Origin: Micromonospora chersina
Lineage (GTDB): Bacteria > Actinomycetota > Actinomycetes > Mycobacteriales > Micromonosporaceae
Reading direction: 5' to 3'
Length of the DNA: 64,000 nt
NCBI RefSeq assembly: GCF_900091475.1
Contig: NZ_FMIB01000002.1
Location: 2,852,001-2,916,000, forward strand
Of the stretch, positions 54,008-62,201 are shown piece after piece. The stretch's first letter is position 1. Every line of letters starts with the position of its first letter. Under the pieces are notes generated by a model. The model was given only the letters and a program-made list of their open reading frames with translations, was not told where the DNA came from and did no database searches. The position numbers and the translations under genes were made by a program.

Positions 54008-54955
54008 TCACTCCGTCCGGCGGAAGTGGTCCCAGCCGGCGGTGCCCGAGAAGGGCGCGCCGTCCACCGTCACCCCGGCGCCCTCGGTCACCCGTCCGAC
54101 CGGCCGCCAGCCCTCGGGCAGGGTCGCGGTCGCCGGGAAGGTCGCCGCCAGGGCGTGGTCGTCGCCCCCGGCCAGGATCCAGGTGTACGGGTCGACGCCG
54201 AGCGCCTGCGCCGCGTCGCGCATCTGCCGGGGCACCTCGAACGCCTCCCGGGTCAGGTCGACGGCCACCCCGCTGGCCTTCGCCACGTGCCCCAGGTCGG
54301 CCAGCAACCCGTCCGACACGTCGATCATGGCGGTGGCGCCCAGCCCGGCGGCCTGCGGGCCGGCCGCGTACGGCACCTCGGGGCGGCGGAACGCCTCCAC
54401 CAGCAGCCGGGGCGTGCGGAACCCCCGGGACAGCACGGTGTAGCCGGCGGCCGCCCAGCCGGTGCGTCCCGCCAGGGCCACCACGTCGCCCGGGCGGGCC
54501 CCGGAGCGGACCACCGGCGCCCGGCCGGCCAGGTCACCCAGGGCGGTCACCGCGATGGTCAGCGTCGGGCTGGCCGACATGTCCCCGCCGACCACGCTCG
54601 CGCCCACGAGGGCCGCCTCGGCGCCCAGCCCGTCGGCCAGCTCCTCGGCCCAGGCCGGGTCGAGGTCGGCGGGCATGCAGAGGGCGACGAGCAGCGCGGT
54701 CGGGGTGGCCCCCATGGCCGCGATGTCGGCCAGGTTGGCCGCCGCCGCCCGGTGGCCCACGTCGCGTGCCCCCGACCAGTCCCGCCGGAAGTGCCGCCCC
54801 TCCACGAGCACGTCCGTGGAGGCCACCACCCGGCGGTCCGGCGCCGCGACCACGGCCGCGTCGTCTCCGGGGCCGAGCAGGCAGCTCTCCCCCTGGGCCA
54901 ACCGGGCGGTCACCCGGTCGATCAGCCCGAACTCACCGACATTCGCGACAGTCAT
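54008..54955 (-). CDS. thiL: Thiamine-monophosphate kinase
   Basis: ThiL phosphorylates thiamine monophosphate to the active cofactor. The 315-aa protein has the N-terminal GEFGLIDR, the GPGDDAAVV metal site, VEGRHFRRD, ANLADIAAMGA and GGDMSASP, and the C-terminal DVSDGLLADLGH and GGDDHALAA motifs of the AIR-synthase-like fold. The ATG gives the usual length. It is divergent from the Lrp-like gene; the 164-nt gap should hold both promoters. Confidence 0.95.
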   Translation of the reverse strand: MTVANVGEFGLIDRVTARLAQGESCLLGPGDDAAVVAAPDRRVVASTDVLVEGRHFRRDWSGARDVGHRAAAANLADIAAMGATPTALLVALCMPADLDPAWAEELADGLGAEAALVGASVVGGDMSASPTLTIAVTALGDLAGRAPVVRSGARPGDVVALAGRTGWAAAGYTVLSRGFRTPRLLVEAFRRPEVPYAAGPQAAGLGATAMIDVSDGLLADLGHVAKASGVAVDLTREAFEVPRQMRDAAQALGVDPYTWILAGGDDHALAATFPATATLPEGWRPVGRVTEGAGVTVDGAPFSGTAGWDHFRRTE

Positions 54956-55119
54956 GCCGTCCCCTCGTCGCGCTCTTCCCGCTTGGTCGTCCCGCCACCA
55001 CTACCCCGACGTGGGCTCGCTCACCGCGTCCCGCCGGCGACCGATACAGATCAGGGCCGCTCCGTAGGGTAGTTTCACCCTTCGGGCCGCCCCAGGCGGC
55101 GACGGACGGAGGTCGAGTC

Positions 55120-55353
55120 GTGGTACAGGCGTACATCCTCATCCAGACGGAGGTCGGTCGGGCGCGTGACGTGGCCGGTCTGATCGCGGACCTTGCCGGC
55201 GTGGTGCGCGTCGACGCCGTCACCGGGCCCTACGACGTGGTCGTCCTCACCGAGGCGAACACCGTCGACGAGCTCGGCAAACTCATCGTCAGCAAGGTGC
55301 AGATGGTGCCCGGCATCACCCGCACCCTCACGTGTTCGGTGGTGCGGCTGTAA
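55120..55353 (+). CDS. Lrp/AsnC ligand-binding (RAM) domain protein
   Basis: The 77-aa protein is the ligand-binding domain alone: VQAYILIQTEVGRARDVAG, VRVDAVTGPYDVVV and IVSKVQMVPGITRTLT. No helix-turn-helix is encoded, so it is a stand-alone RAM-domain protein, probably a dimer that binds amino acids. The GTG start has GGAGG 7-11 nt upstream. The next gene (DUF3515) begins on the base after its stop. The pair sits beside thiL and ddl in many actinobacteria. Confidence 0.93.
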   Translation: MVQAYILIQTEVGRARDVAGLIADLAGVVRVDAVTGPYDVVVLTEANTVDELGKLIVSKVQMVPGITRTLTCSVVRL

Positions 55354-55968
55354 GTGGAAGAAGTCACGTCCTCCCCCGCTTCCGACGACTCCGGCCCGGC
55401 GCGTCGCGACAGGTCGAACCGCAGCGCGGCGCTCTGGGCGACGCTCGTCGCGGTGCCGGTCACCCTGGCCGTGGCCGGGTTCACCTTCGCGAAGCTCGCC
55501 CCCGACACCCCGGCCGCCGAGCCGAGCCCGTCGGCGAGCACCGTGCGGGCGCAGTCGACCACGCCTGTCGAGGTGCCCGCCCCGGCCCTGGCCGAGCGCC
55601 CGGCCACGGTGTGCCGCGCCCTGGTGTCGCAGCTCCCGGCGACCGTCCGTGACCTGGCGCAGCGCCCGGTCACCGCGGGCGCCGAGCAGAACGCCGCGTA
55701 CGGCGACCCGGCGCTCACCGTGGCCTGCGGCGGCACGCCGCCGGTGGTGCAGCCCACCGACGAGGTCTGGTCGGTGAACAAGGTCTGCTGGCACGCCGTG
55801 CAGGAGGCGGACGCCACCGTGCTGACCACCGTCGACCGGGAGACCCCGGTGCGGGTACGCGTCCCGAAGCGGTACGAGCAGCCGCTCCAGTGGGTGACGC
55901 CGATCTCCGACGCGGTGGTCGCCTCGGTGCCGGCCGCGAAGACCGCCCCCTCGGGCTGCTCCGCCTGA
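55354..55968 (+). CDS. DUF3515 family membrane protein
   Basis: The 204-aa protein starts at GTG directly on the Lrp-like TAA. A single membrane segment (about 26-47) follows a short basic/Ser-rich N-terminus; the rest is extracellular with three Cys in CRALVSQLP, VACGG and VCWHAV, and a late Cys. DUF3515 is an actinobacterial family of unknown function, almost always between ddl and thiL. Convergent with ddl, with a 31-nt gap. Confidence 0.87.
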   Translation: MEEVTSSPASDDSGPARRDRSNRSAALWATLVAVPVTLAVAGFTFAKLAPDTPAAEPSPSASTVRAQSTTPVEVPAPALAERPATVCRALVSQLPATVRDLAQRPVTAGAEQNAAYGDPALTVACGGTPPVVQPTDEVWSVNKVCWHAVQEADATVLTTVDRETPVRVRVPKRYEQPLQWVTPISDAVVASVPAAKTAPSGCSA

Positions 55969-55999
55969 CCGTCGCCGGCCGGTCGCGACGCCCCGGCGT

Positions 56000-57103
56000 T
56001 CAGCGGCCGGCGCGGCGCAGGGCCGTGCGGATGAGCCGGTTGACAAGCTTCGGATACTCCAGCCCGCTCGCCGCCCACATCCGGGGGAACATCGAGGTCG
56101 GGGTGAAGCCCGGCATGGTGTTGATCTCGTTGAGGTAGACGTCCAGCTCCGGGGTGACGAAGAAGTCGGCCCGGGCCAGGCCCGAGCAGTCCAGCGCGGT
56201 GAACGCGCGGGTCGCGTACTCCCGCACCTGCCGGGTCACCTGCTCAGGCAGGTTCGCCGGGATGTCGTACTCGCAGGCGTCGTCGATGTACTTGGCCTCG
56301 AAGTCGTACCAGTCGTGGCCGGAGACCACCCGCACCTCGGCCAGCACCGACGCCTCCGGGGCGCCGCCGGCCTCGCCCTCCAGCACGCCGCACTCGACCT
56401 CACGGCCGACGATCGCGCCCTCGACGAGCACCTTGGTGTCGATCTCCCGCGCGGTGGCGACCGCCGCGTCGAGCTGCGCCCAGTCGTCGACCTTGGTGAT
56501 GCCGAACGAGGAACCGGCCCGGGACGGCTTCACGAAGACCGGCAGCCCGAGGCGCTCCTTGTCCTCCTCGGCCAGCGTCATTCCGGCGCGCAGCACCACG
56601 TACGGGCCGACCGGGATGCCCTCGGCGGCGCAGAGCTTCTTGGTGAACTCCTTGTCCATGGCGGCCGCCGAGGCGAAGACGTTCGCCCCGACGTACGGGA
56701 TGTCGGCCATCTCCAGCATCCCCTGGATGGTGCCGTCCTCGCCGTACGCGCCGTGCAGCACCGGGAAGACCACGTCCACGTCGGCAAGCGCCACCGGGCC
56801 CTGGGTCGGGTCGAGCACCATGAGGCCGCCCACCGCCGGGTCGGCGCGCAGCACCAGCTCGGCGCCGGAGCCGGCGGTGATCTCCGGCAGCTTGCGGTCG
56901 GCGATGGCGAGCTGGCCCGGGTCGCCACTGGCCAGCACCCACTGGCCCTGCCGGGTGATGCCGACCGGCACGACCTCGAACTCGTCGGGGTCGAGGGCGG
57001 CCAGCACGCTGCCGGCGCTCACGCAGGAGATGCCGTGCTCCGGGCTGCGGCCGCCGAAGACGATCGCCACGCGGGTCTTGCCTGGGGTGGTCACTGGAGT
57101 CAC
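56000..57103 (-). CDS. ddl: D-alanine-D-alanine ligase
   Basis: Ddl makes the D-Ala-D-Ala end of the peptidoglycan precursor, in the cytoplasm. The 367-aa protein has [17 protein letters not shown] at the start, the Glu-rich EDGTIQG region, [14 protein letters not shown] (ATP-binding Lys) and the ending [25 protein letters not shown], with the metal-binding [11 protein letters not shown]-Ala versus D-lactate specificity cannot be judged without alignment. It is 279 nt from the 76-aa gene, and an unassigned promoter lies in that gap. Confidence 0.95.
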   Translation of the reverse strand: MTPVTTPGKTRVAIVFGGRSPEHGISCVSAGSVLAALDPDEFEVVPVGITRQGQWVLASGDPGQLAIADRKLPEITAGSGAELVLRADPAVGGLMVLDPTQGPVALADVDVVFPVLHGAYGEDGTIQGMLEMADIPYVGANVFASAAAMDKEFTKKLCAAEGIPVGPYVVLRAGMTLAEEDKERLGLPVFVKPSRAGSSFGITKVDDWAQLDAAVATAREIDTKVLVEGAIVGREVECGVLEGEAGGAPEASVLAEVRVVSGHDWYDFEAKYIDDACEYDIPANLPEQVTRQVREYATRAFTALDCSGLARADFFVTPELDVYLNEINTMPGFTPTSMFPRMWAASGLEYPKLVNRLIRTALRRAGR

Positions 57104-57305
57104 CTCTTCGTTCGCGACTGCGGCTGGCCGTGCTCGCCGGTGGCGCTCACCCGCTGACCTTACTGTGCGTGGCGAGCGCCGGTAGCCGATACCCGGGGAG
57201 ACGACGCAGCGGCCGACATCCGGTCAGTGACCCATATACGGGGAGTAACCGGGCGGCTGCGGAAGCGCAGAGGTGGATCGAGGTGGCGCGGCTGGGGGCG
57301 AGCCC

Positions 57306-57340
57306 GGGCGGCCGGTGGCGGGACCTGCCACCGGCCGCCC
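57306..57340 (-). terminator. Terminator after the 76-aa gene
   Basis: A perfect 14-bp stem (57306-57319 with 57327-57340) and a GGGACCT loop follow the 76-aa gene stop at 57383 by about 42 nt on the minus strand. The strongest hairpin of the region, without a U-run. Confidence 0.6.
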
Positions 57341-57382
57341 GGCTCCCCGCCCCCGTCACCGCGTCCCGGGGGCGGGCCCGGT

Positions 57383-57613
57383 TCAGTTCAGGTGGTCCGG
57401 GGTCCGCGGCCGGCGCCCGACCGCGATGACCTTGACCCGTTGCCGGCCGGCGCGGACCATGCCCAACGCCATGAAGGCGCCGGCGATCCGGTCCGCCGCC
57501 TCGCGGTTGTTCGCGCCGACGACCTGCCGGCGCCGCTCGGGGCTGGTGCGCTCGTTGCGCCAGATCCCGTCGAGGGGGCGCACGTCGGTGAGCACCACGA
57601 GGAACCGGGTCAT
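57383..57613 (-). CDS. Hypothetical 76-aa protein
   Basis: The ATG at 57613 (MTRFLVVLTDVRPLDGIWRN) has a GGGG-rich sequence upstream and the frame ends at RTPDHLN. The region upstream in the same frame is Arg/Pro-rich and not convincing. It looks like a short beta strand, a charged segment (RNERTSPERRRQVV) and an amphipathic helix (NREAADRIAGAFMALGM), then a basic strand. I recognise no family. It lies next to the divergent XRE gene and could share its regulation. Confidence 0.6.
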   Translation of the reverse strand: MTRFLVVLTDVRPLDGIWRNERTSPERRRQVVGANNREAADRIAGAFMALGMVRAGRQRVKVIAVGRRPRTPDHLN

Positions 57614-57881
57614 CCCCGTCCACCCCCGGCCTGGCGGGCCGTCGCCGTCATCGCGTCTCCTCCCCGTCTGGCGTGCCGGTACGGGCACGCGGCGATCGGG
57701 TCGTGGGGGAGTAAAACCCGATCGCCGCGCGCCCCATCCCCTCCGGTCGCTCACCACCACCGTCGCCACGACAACCGGCGGTGAGGACGCCGTCACAGAT
57801 TGACAGGTGGACACGCGTGAATGCAACTCTCATCGGATTTCTCTCATGCCCGTTCTCCCGTTGATGTGCGACCATCGATGC

Positions 57882-58727
57882 ATGGCGCCGAAGACCGCCC
57901 GGGCCCGACGGCTCGGCATCGCCCTGCGGACCCACCGGGAGGCCGCCGGCCTCACCCTGGAGTCCGCGGCCGACGAGATCAACAGCACCCGCAGCACGCT
58001 GTCCCGCTACGAGAACGCGCAGACGCTTGTCAACCCGGCCACCGTGCGGGCGCTGCTCACCCTCTACGGGGTGGGCTCCGACGAGATCGCCGCGGCGGTC
58101 CAGCTCGCCAAGGACGCCCGCAAGCCCGGCTGGTGGGTGTCCTACTCGTACCTGCTGGACCGCCGCACTATCGACTTCATCGCGCTGGAGGCCGAGGCGA
58201 CCGGGATCGCCAACTTCGAGCCGTCGGTGGTGCCGGGCCTGCTCCAGACCGCGGACTACATCCGCGGGGTCATGCGCGGCGGCCCGCACACGCTCAGCGA
58301 CGAGCAGGTGGAGCAGCGGGTCAAGCTGCGGCTCGACCGCCAGCAACGACTCACGGGTGACGATCCGCCGATCCTCGACGCCATCATCGACGAGGGGGCG
58401 TTACTGCGCCCGGTCGGCGACCGGACGGTGATGGGAGGTCAGCTGCAGCACCTGTTGAAGATGGCCGAGCTGCCCAACATCACCGTGCAGGTGATCCCCC
58501 TGGCCGCCGGCTACCACCGGGGGACGCGGGGGTCGCTGCACATCCTGGAGTTCGCGGATCCGGAGGACCCGATCATCGCCTCGGTGGAGACGGTCGCCGG
58601 GCAGATGGTGCTGGACCGGCCGGGCGACCTGCGTACCTGCACCAAGATCATGGAGCACCTGCGGACCGTGGCGCTGAGCCCGGCGGCCAGCCGGGACGAG
58701 CTCCTCCGCCTGCTGAACGAGAGGTAG
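57882..58727 (+). CDS. XRE-family regulator with DUF5753 domain
   Basis: The 281-aa protein has an N-terminal XRE helix-turn-helix (about 10-65; LTLESAADEINSTRSTLSRYE) and a C-terminal DUF5753 domain (about 90-275; WWVSYSYLLDRRTIDF, VPGLLQTADYIR). In actinomycetes such regulators are paired with small DUF397 proteins and affect development or antibiotic production. The ATG at 57882 gives MAPKTARARRLG; no Shine-Dalgarno is seen. TTGACA at 57800-57805 is a fair -35, but the -10 is weak. Confidence 0.92.
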   Translation: MAPKTARARRLGIALRTHREAAGLTLESAADEINSTRSTLSRYENAQTLVNPATVRALLTLYGVGSDEIAAAVQLAKDARKPGWWVSYSYLLDRRTIDFIALEAEATGIANFEPSVVPGLLQTADYIRGVMRGGPHTLSDEQVEQRVKLRLDRQQRLTGDDPPILDAIIDEGALLRPVGDRTVMGGQLQHLLKMAELPNITVQVIPLAAGYHRGTRGSLHILEFADPEDPIIASVETVAGQMVLDRPGDLRTCTKIMEHLRTVALSPAASRDELLRLLNER

Positions 58728-58732
58728 AAGCG

Positions 58733-58930
58733 ATGAACGGCACGAACAGCGGCCCCGTGGCGACCGGTTGGCGCAAGAGCAGCCACAGCGGCGACGAGGG
58801 CGCGTGCGTCGAGATGGCCCTGCTGCCGGCGGCGGTCGCCGTCCGCGACTCCAAGGACCCGGCCGGCCCGGTGCTGGTCTTCCCCCCGGCCGCCTGGACC
58901 GCCTTCACCGGCGCCCCGCCGCGCCCCTGA
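58733..58930 (+). CDS. DUF397 domain protein
   Basis: The 65-aa protein has the DUF397 pattern: WRKSSHSG near the start, CVEMAL, VAVRDSKDPAGPVLVF and a C-terminal WTAFTG. Its ATG is 5 nt after the XRE stop. XRE-DUF397 pairs are numerous in actinomycete genomes; some act as antitoxin-like or developmental switches, and most are unstudied. Convergent with the ROK gene by 22 nt. Confidence 0.93.
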   Translation: MNGTNSGPVATGWRKSSHSGDEGACVEMALLPAAVAVRDSKDPAGPVLVFPPAAWTAFTGAPPRP

Positions 58931-58952
58931 CCGGGCGCGGCGACGCCGCGGC

Positions 58953-60011
58953 TCAGCCTGCGACCAGCGGGGCGGCTGCGGCCCCGCCGCGGACCGCCTC
59001 CAGCGCCGCGACGGCCACCCCGCGCGCCCCGGCCATGTCCCGGTCCGGCACCAGGGCGAACGAGGCCACCGCGCGCTGCTCGGCGCGGAGCACGGTGTGC
59101 TCCCGCACGGTGGCCAGGAACCAGTCGCGGAACTCCGGCGCCGCCTCCACCACCCCGCCACCGACGAAGTACGCGTGCGGATCGGTGAAGTTGGCGGCGA
59201 TGGTGAACAGCCGGCCCAACGCCATGGCCTGCTGGGTGAAGACCTCGCGAGCCAACGGATCGCCCCGCTCGCCGTAGCCGCGGACCAGCTTCGCCGCCCG
59301 GGCCGGCTCCTCGGCCGCGAGGGGATGCCCCGGGAACCGGCCCAGCCAGTACGGCAGCAGGTTGTTCACGATGGCGGTGAGCGAGGCGACGCTCTCCGCG
59401 TCACCCGCGAAACCGCAGGCGCAGACCGGCACCGGCTGGCCGGGCGCGAGCAGCCCGTCGAGCGGGATGTGCACGTGCCCGAACTCGCCCGCCATGCCGG
59501 CCGCGCCGCCGACCACCCGGCCGCCCTCCACCACGCCGCCACCGAGCCCGGTGCCGACGATCGCGGCGACCGAGGAACGCTCCATCGCGTCGGCGCCGAA
59601 GTGCACGTGGTGCGCGTAGAGGGCCGCCGCGTTGCCGTCGTTGGCGTAGACCACCGGCAGGCCGAGCCGGTGCTCCAGCGCGCCGCGCACGTCGTAGCCG
59701 CGCCAGGCCGGCTGGGAGAAGTTTGTCGAGCCGCGCGAGGAGATCACGCCGGTGGCGCTGGCCGGGCCGGGGGTGTCCAGCCCGACCGCCCGGACCAGTT
59801 CGCGGGGCACCCCGGTCAGCGCCAGCACGCCGTCCAGCGCCCGGGCCAGGGCCTCGATCGCCGCCTCCGGCCCGGCCTGCACCTCGCTCGGGGTCTCCAC
59901 GAGCCCGTCCACCAGGAACCGGCCGTCGACGGTCAGCACGGTGGCGTTGTTGCTCGTGCCGCCGTTGTCCAGACCCACCACCACCGGCACACCCGCGCTG
60001 CCCACCGCCAC
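58953..60011 (-). CDS. ROK family protein (sugar kinase-like)
   Basis: The 352-aa protein has the ATP motif GLDNGGTSNNA (usual DxGGT), DTPGPA, the GTGLGGG phosphate loop and EFGHVHI, so it should phosphorylate a sugar. The ROK zinc motif, usually CxCGxxGCxE, reads CACGFAGDAES: the third Cys is Asp. No DNA-binding domain is present, so it is a kinase rather than a repressor. The sugar is unknown. It follows a PrmC-related gene with 107 nt between. Confidence 0.87.
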   Translation of the reverse strand: MAVGSAGVPVVVGLDNGGTSNNATVLTVDGRFLVDGLVETPSEVQAGPEAAIEALARALDGVLALTGVPRELVRAVGLDTPGPASATGVISSRGSTNFSQPAWRGYDVRGALEHRLGLPVVYANDGNAAALYAHHVHFGADAMERSSVAAIVGTGLGGGVVEGGRVVGGAAGMAGEFGHVHIPLDGLLAPGQPVPVCACGFAGDAESVASLTAIVNNLLPYWLGRFPGHPLAAEEPARAAKLVRGYGERGDPLAREVFTQQAMALGRLFTIAANFTDPHAYFVGGGVVEAAPEFRDWFLATVREHTVLRAEQRAVASFALVPDRDMAGARGVAVAALEAVRGGAAAAPLVAG

Positions 60012-60118
60012 CGCCTCCCACCGAGCCTTGATCCGAGGCTAGTGGGCGGTGCGGCGTCCCGCCACGGTCGCGCGTGACCCCGCCCGGTCCGGAACCGGGC
60101 GGTGCCAGGGTGCGCGGC

Positions 60119-60910
60119 TCAGCCGGGCCGGCGGGCGGTGACGGCGGTGGCCTCCAACTCGTCGTCACGCACCACGGTCGGGGTCAGGCCGACGTCGGCC
60201 AGCACCGCGCAGAGCGCCGCGGCCTGGCCGGCGCTCACCTCCACCGCCAGGTGACCGCCGGGGGCCAGCCACTCGGCCGCGCCGGCGGCCACCCGGCGCA
60301 GCACGGCCAGCCCGTCCACGCCGCCGTCCAGCGCCACCGGCGCCTCGTACAGCCGCGCCTCGGGCGGCAGCATCGCCACCGCCTCGCTCGGCACGTACGG
60401 CGCGTTCGCCACCACCAGGTCCAGCCGCCCCCGCCACCGCGAGGGGACGGGCGTGAACAGGTCGCCCTCGTAGACCGGGACGCCCAGCGGGTCGAGGTTG
60501 CGCCGGGCGCACGCCACGGCTGCCGGGTCGAGGTCGGCGGCGGCCAGCCAGCGGGGCGCCAGCCGGCCGTGCAGCACCAGCGCGGCGGCACCCGAGCCGC
60601 AGCAGAGGTCGAGCACGGCGGGCGCGGGACCGGCCACGGCCGCTGCGGCGGCGACCAGCAGGGCGGTCCGCCCGCGGGGCACGAACACCCCGGGGTCGAC
60701 GGCGACCCGCAGGCCGCAGAACTCGGCCCAGCCGAGCAGGTGCTCCAGCGGCAGGCCGGCGACCCGGCGGTCGACCAGGTCGGCCAGCGCCTCGGCCGAG
60801 CCGGCGGCGGCGATCAGCAGCTCCGCCTCGTCCTCGGCGAAGACGCAGCCGGCGGCGCGCAGCCGACCGACGAGGGCCGGACGGTCGGGAGTGAACAGGG
60901 TGGGTGTCAT
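60119..60910 (-). CDS. PrmC-related N5-glutamine methyltransferase, substrate unknown
   Basis: The 263-aa protein is a SAM-dependent methyltransferase resembling PrmC/HemK: an N-terminal helical domain, GLPLEHLLGWAEFCGL, the SAM loop DLCCGSGA (101-108) and, in place of NPPY, NAPY (169-172). The NAPYVPS form is typical of the PrmC-related family of unknown substrate (NCBI TIGR03704). True PrmC methylates release factors and is usually next to prfA, which is not here. It is the only gene after a structured 170-nt leader. Confidence 0.88.
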   Translation of the reverse strand: MTPTLFTPDRPALVGRLRAAGCVFAEDEAELLIAAAGSAEALADLVDRRVAGLPLEHLLGWAEFCGLRVAVDPGVFVPRGRTALLVAAAAAVAGPAPAVLDLCCGSGAAALVLHGRLAPRWLAAADLDPAAVACARRNLDPLGVPVYEGDLFTPVPSRWRGRLDLVVANAPYVPSEAVAMLPPEARLYEAPVALDGGVDGLAVLRRVAAGAAEWLAPGGHLAVEVSAGQAAALCAVLADVGLTPTVVRDDELEATAVTARRPG

Positions 60911-60935
60911 GGCAGGCCTTTCGGGAACGCTCGTC

Positions 60936-60988
60936 GGCGCTCCCGGCGTCGCCTAACCCTGGGGCGACGCGGACTCGGAGGGAGCGCC
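60936..60988 (-). promoter_or_regulatory. Two-tier hairpin in the methyltransferase leader
   Basis: Outer 9-bp stem (GGCGCTCCC 60936-60944 with 60980-60988) and inner 8-bp stem (GCGTCGCC 60946-60953 with GGCGACGC 60963-60970) are perfect. A 9-nt bulge lies on one side and the loop is TAACCCTGG. On the minus strand it ends 25 nt before the ATG, so it can act as an attenuator or in translation control. Regulation is inferred from structure only. Confidence 0.6.
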
Positions 60989-61015
60989 GGTCCTCTGCTG
61001 GTGGATCGGTCTCAC
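60953..61015 (-). CDS. Candidate 20-codon leader ORF
   Basis: GTG (61015-61013) opens a frame reading MRPIHQQRTGAPSES and ending ASPQG, with TAG at 60955-60953 in the loop of the leader hairpin. GAGGAG abuts the GTG, which is too close for a normal Shine-Dalgarno, so the start is doubtful. An in-frame GTG further upstream (about 61057) would extend it to 34 codons. It could be a stalling leader peptide or chance. Confidence 0.35.
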   Translation of the reverse strand: MRPIHQQRTGAPSESASPQG

Positions 61016-61055
61016 CTCCTCGGGTCGGGGCCCGCGCGGGCCGCTGCTGCCCGTC

Positions 61056-61085
61056 ACCCTAGCGGAGCGGGCACGCCGGTGTCAG
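61056..61085 (-). promoter_or_regulatory. Promoter of the PrmC-related gene
   Basis: CTGACA (minus strand, about 61085-61080) and TAGGGT (61061-61056) are 18 bp apart, a good vegetative promoter. The -35 overlaps the stop region of the PLP-enzyme gene. A transcript from about 61049 would have a leader of about 139 nt. Confidence 0.6.
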
Positions 61086-62194
61086 GCCGCGTCGAGCGCG
61101 GCGGTCACGTCGGCCACCAGGTCGGCGGTGTCCTCGATGCCGCAGGAGAGCCGGACGAAGCCGGGCGGGGTGTCGTCCCCCCACTGGGCCCGCCGGTCGG
61201 CGGTGGTGTGCAGCCCGCCGAACGAGGTCGCTGCCGCCACCAGGCGGGACGCGTCGAGGAACCGGGCCACCCGGTCCGCGTCGCCCAGGTCGAAGGAGAG
61301 CACGCCGGGCATCCGTCGCATCTGGACCGAGGCCACGGCGTGGGCCGGGTCGGTCGGCAGCCCGGGCCAGCGCACGCCGGTGACGTCCGTGCGGCCGGCG
61401 AGCAGCCGGGCCAGCGCCTCGGCGTTGGCGGTCTGCCGGCCCAGCCGCAGGTCCACGGTCGCCAGCGAGCGGTGGGCCAGCCAGCAGTCGAACGGCCCCG
61501 GCACGCCGCCGGTCGTCGTCCGCCAGGCGGTCACCGCGTCGAGCAGTTCGGCCGAGCGGGTCGCCACGTAGCCGAGCAGCAGGTCGGAGTGACCGGTGAG
61601 GGCCTTGGTGCCGGAGGCGACCACCACGTCGGCGCCGAGCTCCAGCGGGCGCTGCCCGAGCGGGGTGGCGGTGGTGTTGTCGACCGCCACGAGGGCACCG
61701 GCACCGTGCGCCGCGACCGCGAGCGCCGTCACGTCGGCCACGTCGAGGCCGGGGTTCGCCGGGGTCTCCAGCAGCACCAGCCGCACGCCCTCGAACGACG
61801 GGTACGGCCCCGCGGTCGGCACGAAGCCGACGCGCACCCCGATGCCCGCGAGGGTGTCGGTGGCGAAGGCCCGCACCGGGAAGTAGCCGTCGGCGGGGAG
61901 CAGCACGGTGTCCCCGGGGCGCAGCACGGCCAGCAGCAGCCCGGTGATGGCCGCCTGGCCGCTGGCGAAGACCCGGCAGTCGCCGCCCTCCAGCTCGCCG
62001 ACGGCCGCCTCCAGCAGCCGCCGGGTGGGGTTGTCGGGCCGCCCGTACCCGTTGGGGCTGGCCTCCGGCCCCCGCCACGGGTCCAGGTGGTAGGGCGCCG
62101 CGAAGACCGGGCCGGGCAGGAAGGGCTGGCCGGGTTCCGGCGCGGGCAGCCCGGCGTGCACGCTGCGCGTGCCGTCACCCCACTCGTCGGTCAT
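61082..62194 (-). CDS. Cys/Met metabolism PLP-dependent enzyme (cystathionine gamma-lyase/synthase-like)
   Basis: The family makes or breaks cystathionine or related thioethers with pyridoxal phosphate. The 370-aa protein has SVHAGLP at the start, FASGQAAITGLL, VDNTTATPLGQRPLELGADVV and the Schiff-base Lys in SGTKALTGHSD. The ATG at 62194, with GAGG 5 nt upstream, is preferred to the GTG two codons earlier. Position at gpsA (7-nt gap) suggests one transcript. Lyase or synthase cannot be told from the sequence. Confidence 0.88.
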   Translation of the reverse strand: MTDEWGDGTRSVHAGLPAPEPGQPFLPGPVFAAPYHLDPWRGPEASPNGYGRPDNPTRRLLEAAVGELEGGDCRVFASGQAAITGLLLAVLRPGDTVLLPADGYFPVRAFATDTLAGIGVRVGFVPTAGPYPSFEGVRLVLLETPANPGLDVADVTALAVAAHGAGALVAVDNTTATPLGQRPLELGADVVVASGTKALTGHSDLLLGYVATRSAELLDAVTAWRTTTGGVPGPFDCWLAHRSLATVDLRLGRQTANAEALARLLAGRTDVTGVRWPGLPTDPAHAVASVQMRRMPGVLSFDLGDADRVARFLDASRLVAAATSFGGLHTTADRRAQWGDDTPPGFVRLSCGIEDTADLVADVTAALDAA

Positions 62195-62201
62195 CGCCAC
62201 C

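Noticed and set aside
60911..61081. SAM-IV or another known riboswitch upstream of the methyltransferase
   Set aside because: I compared the leader with the SAM-IV core (GGCAACCCUCC-type) and did not find it. The hairpins do not match a class I know.
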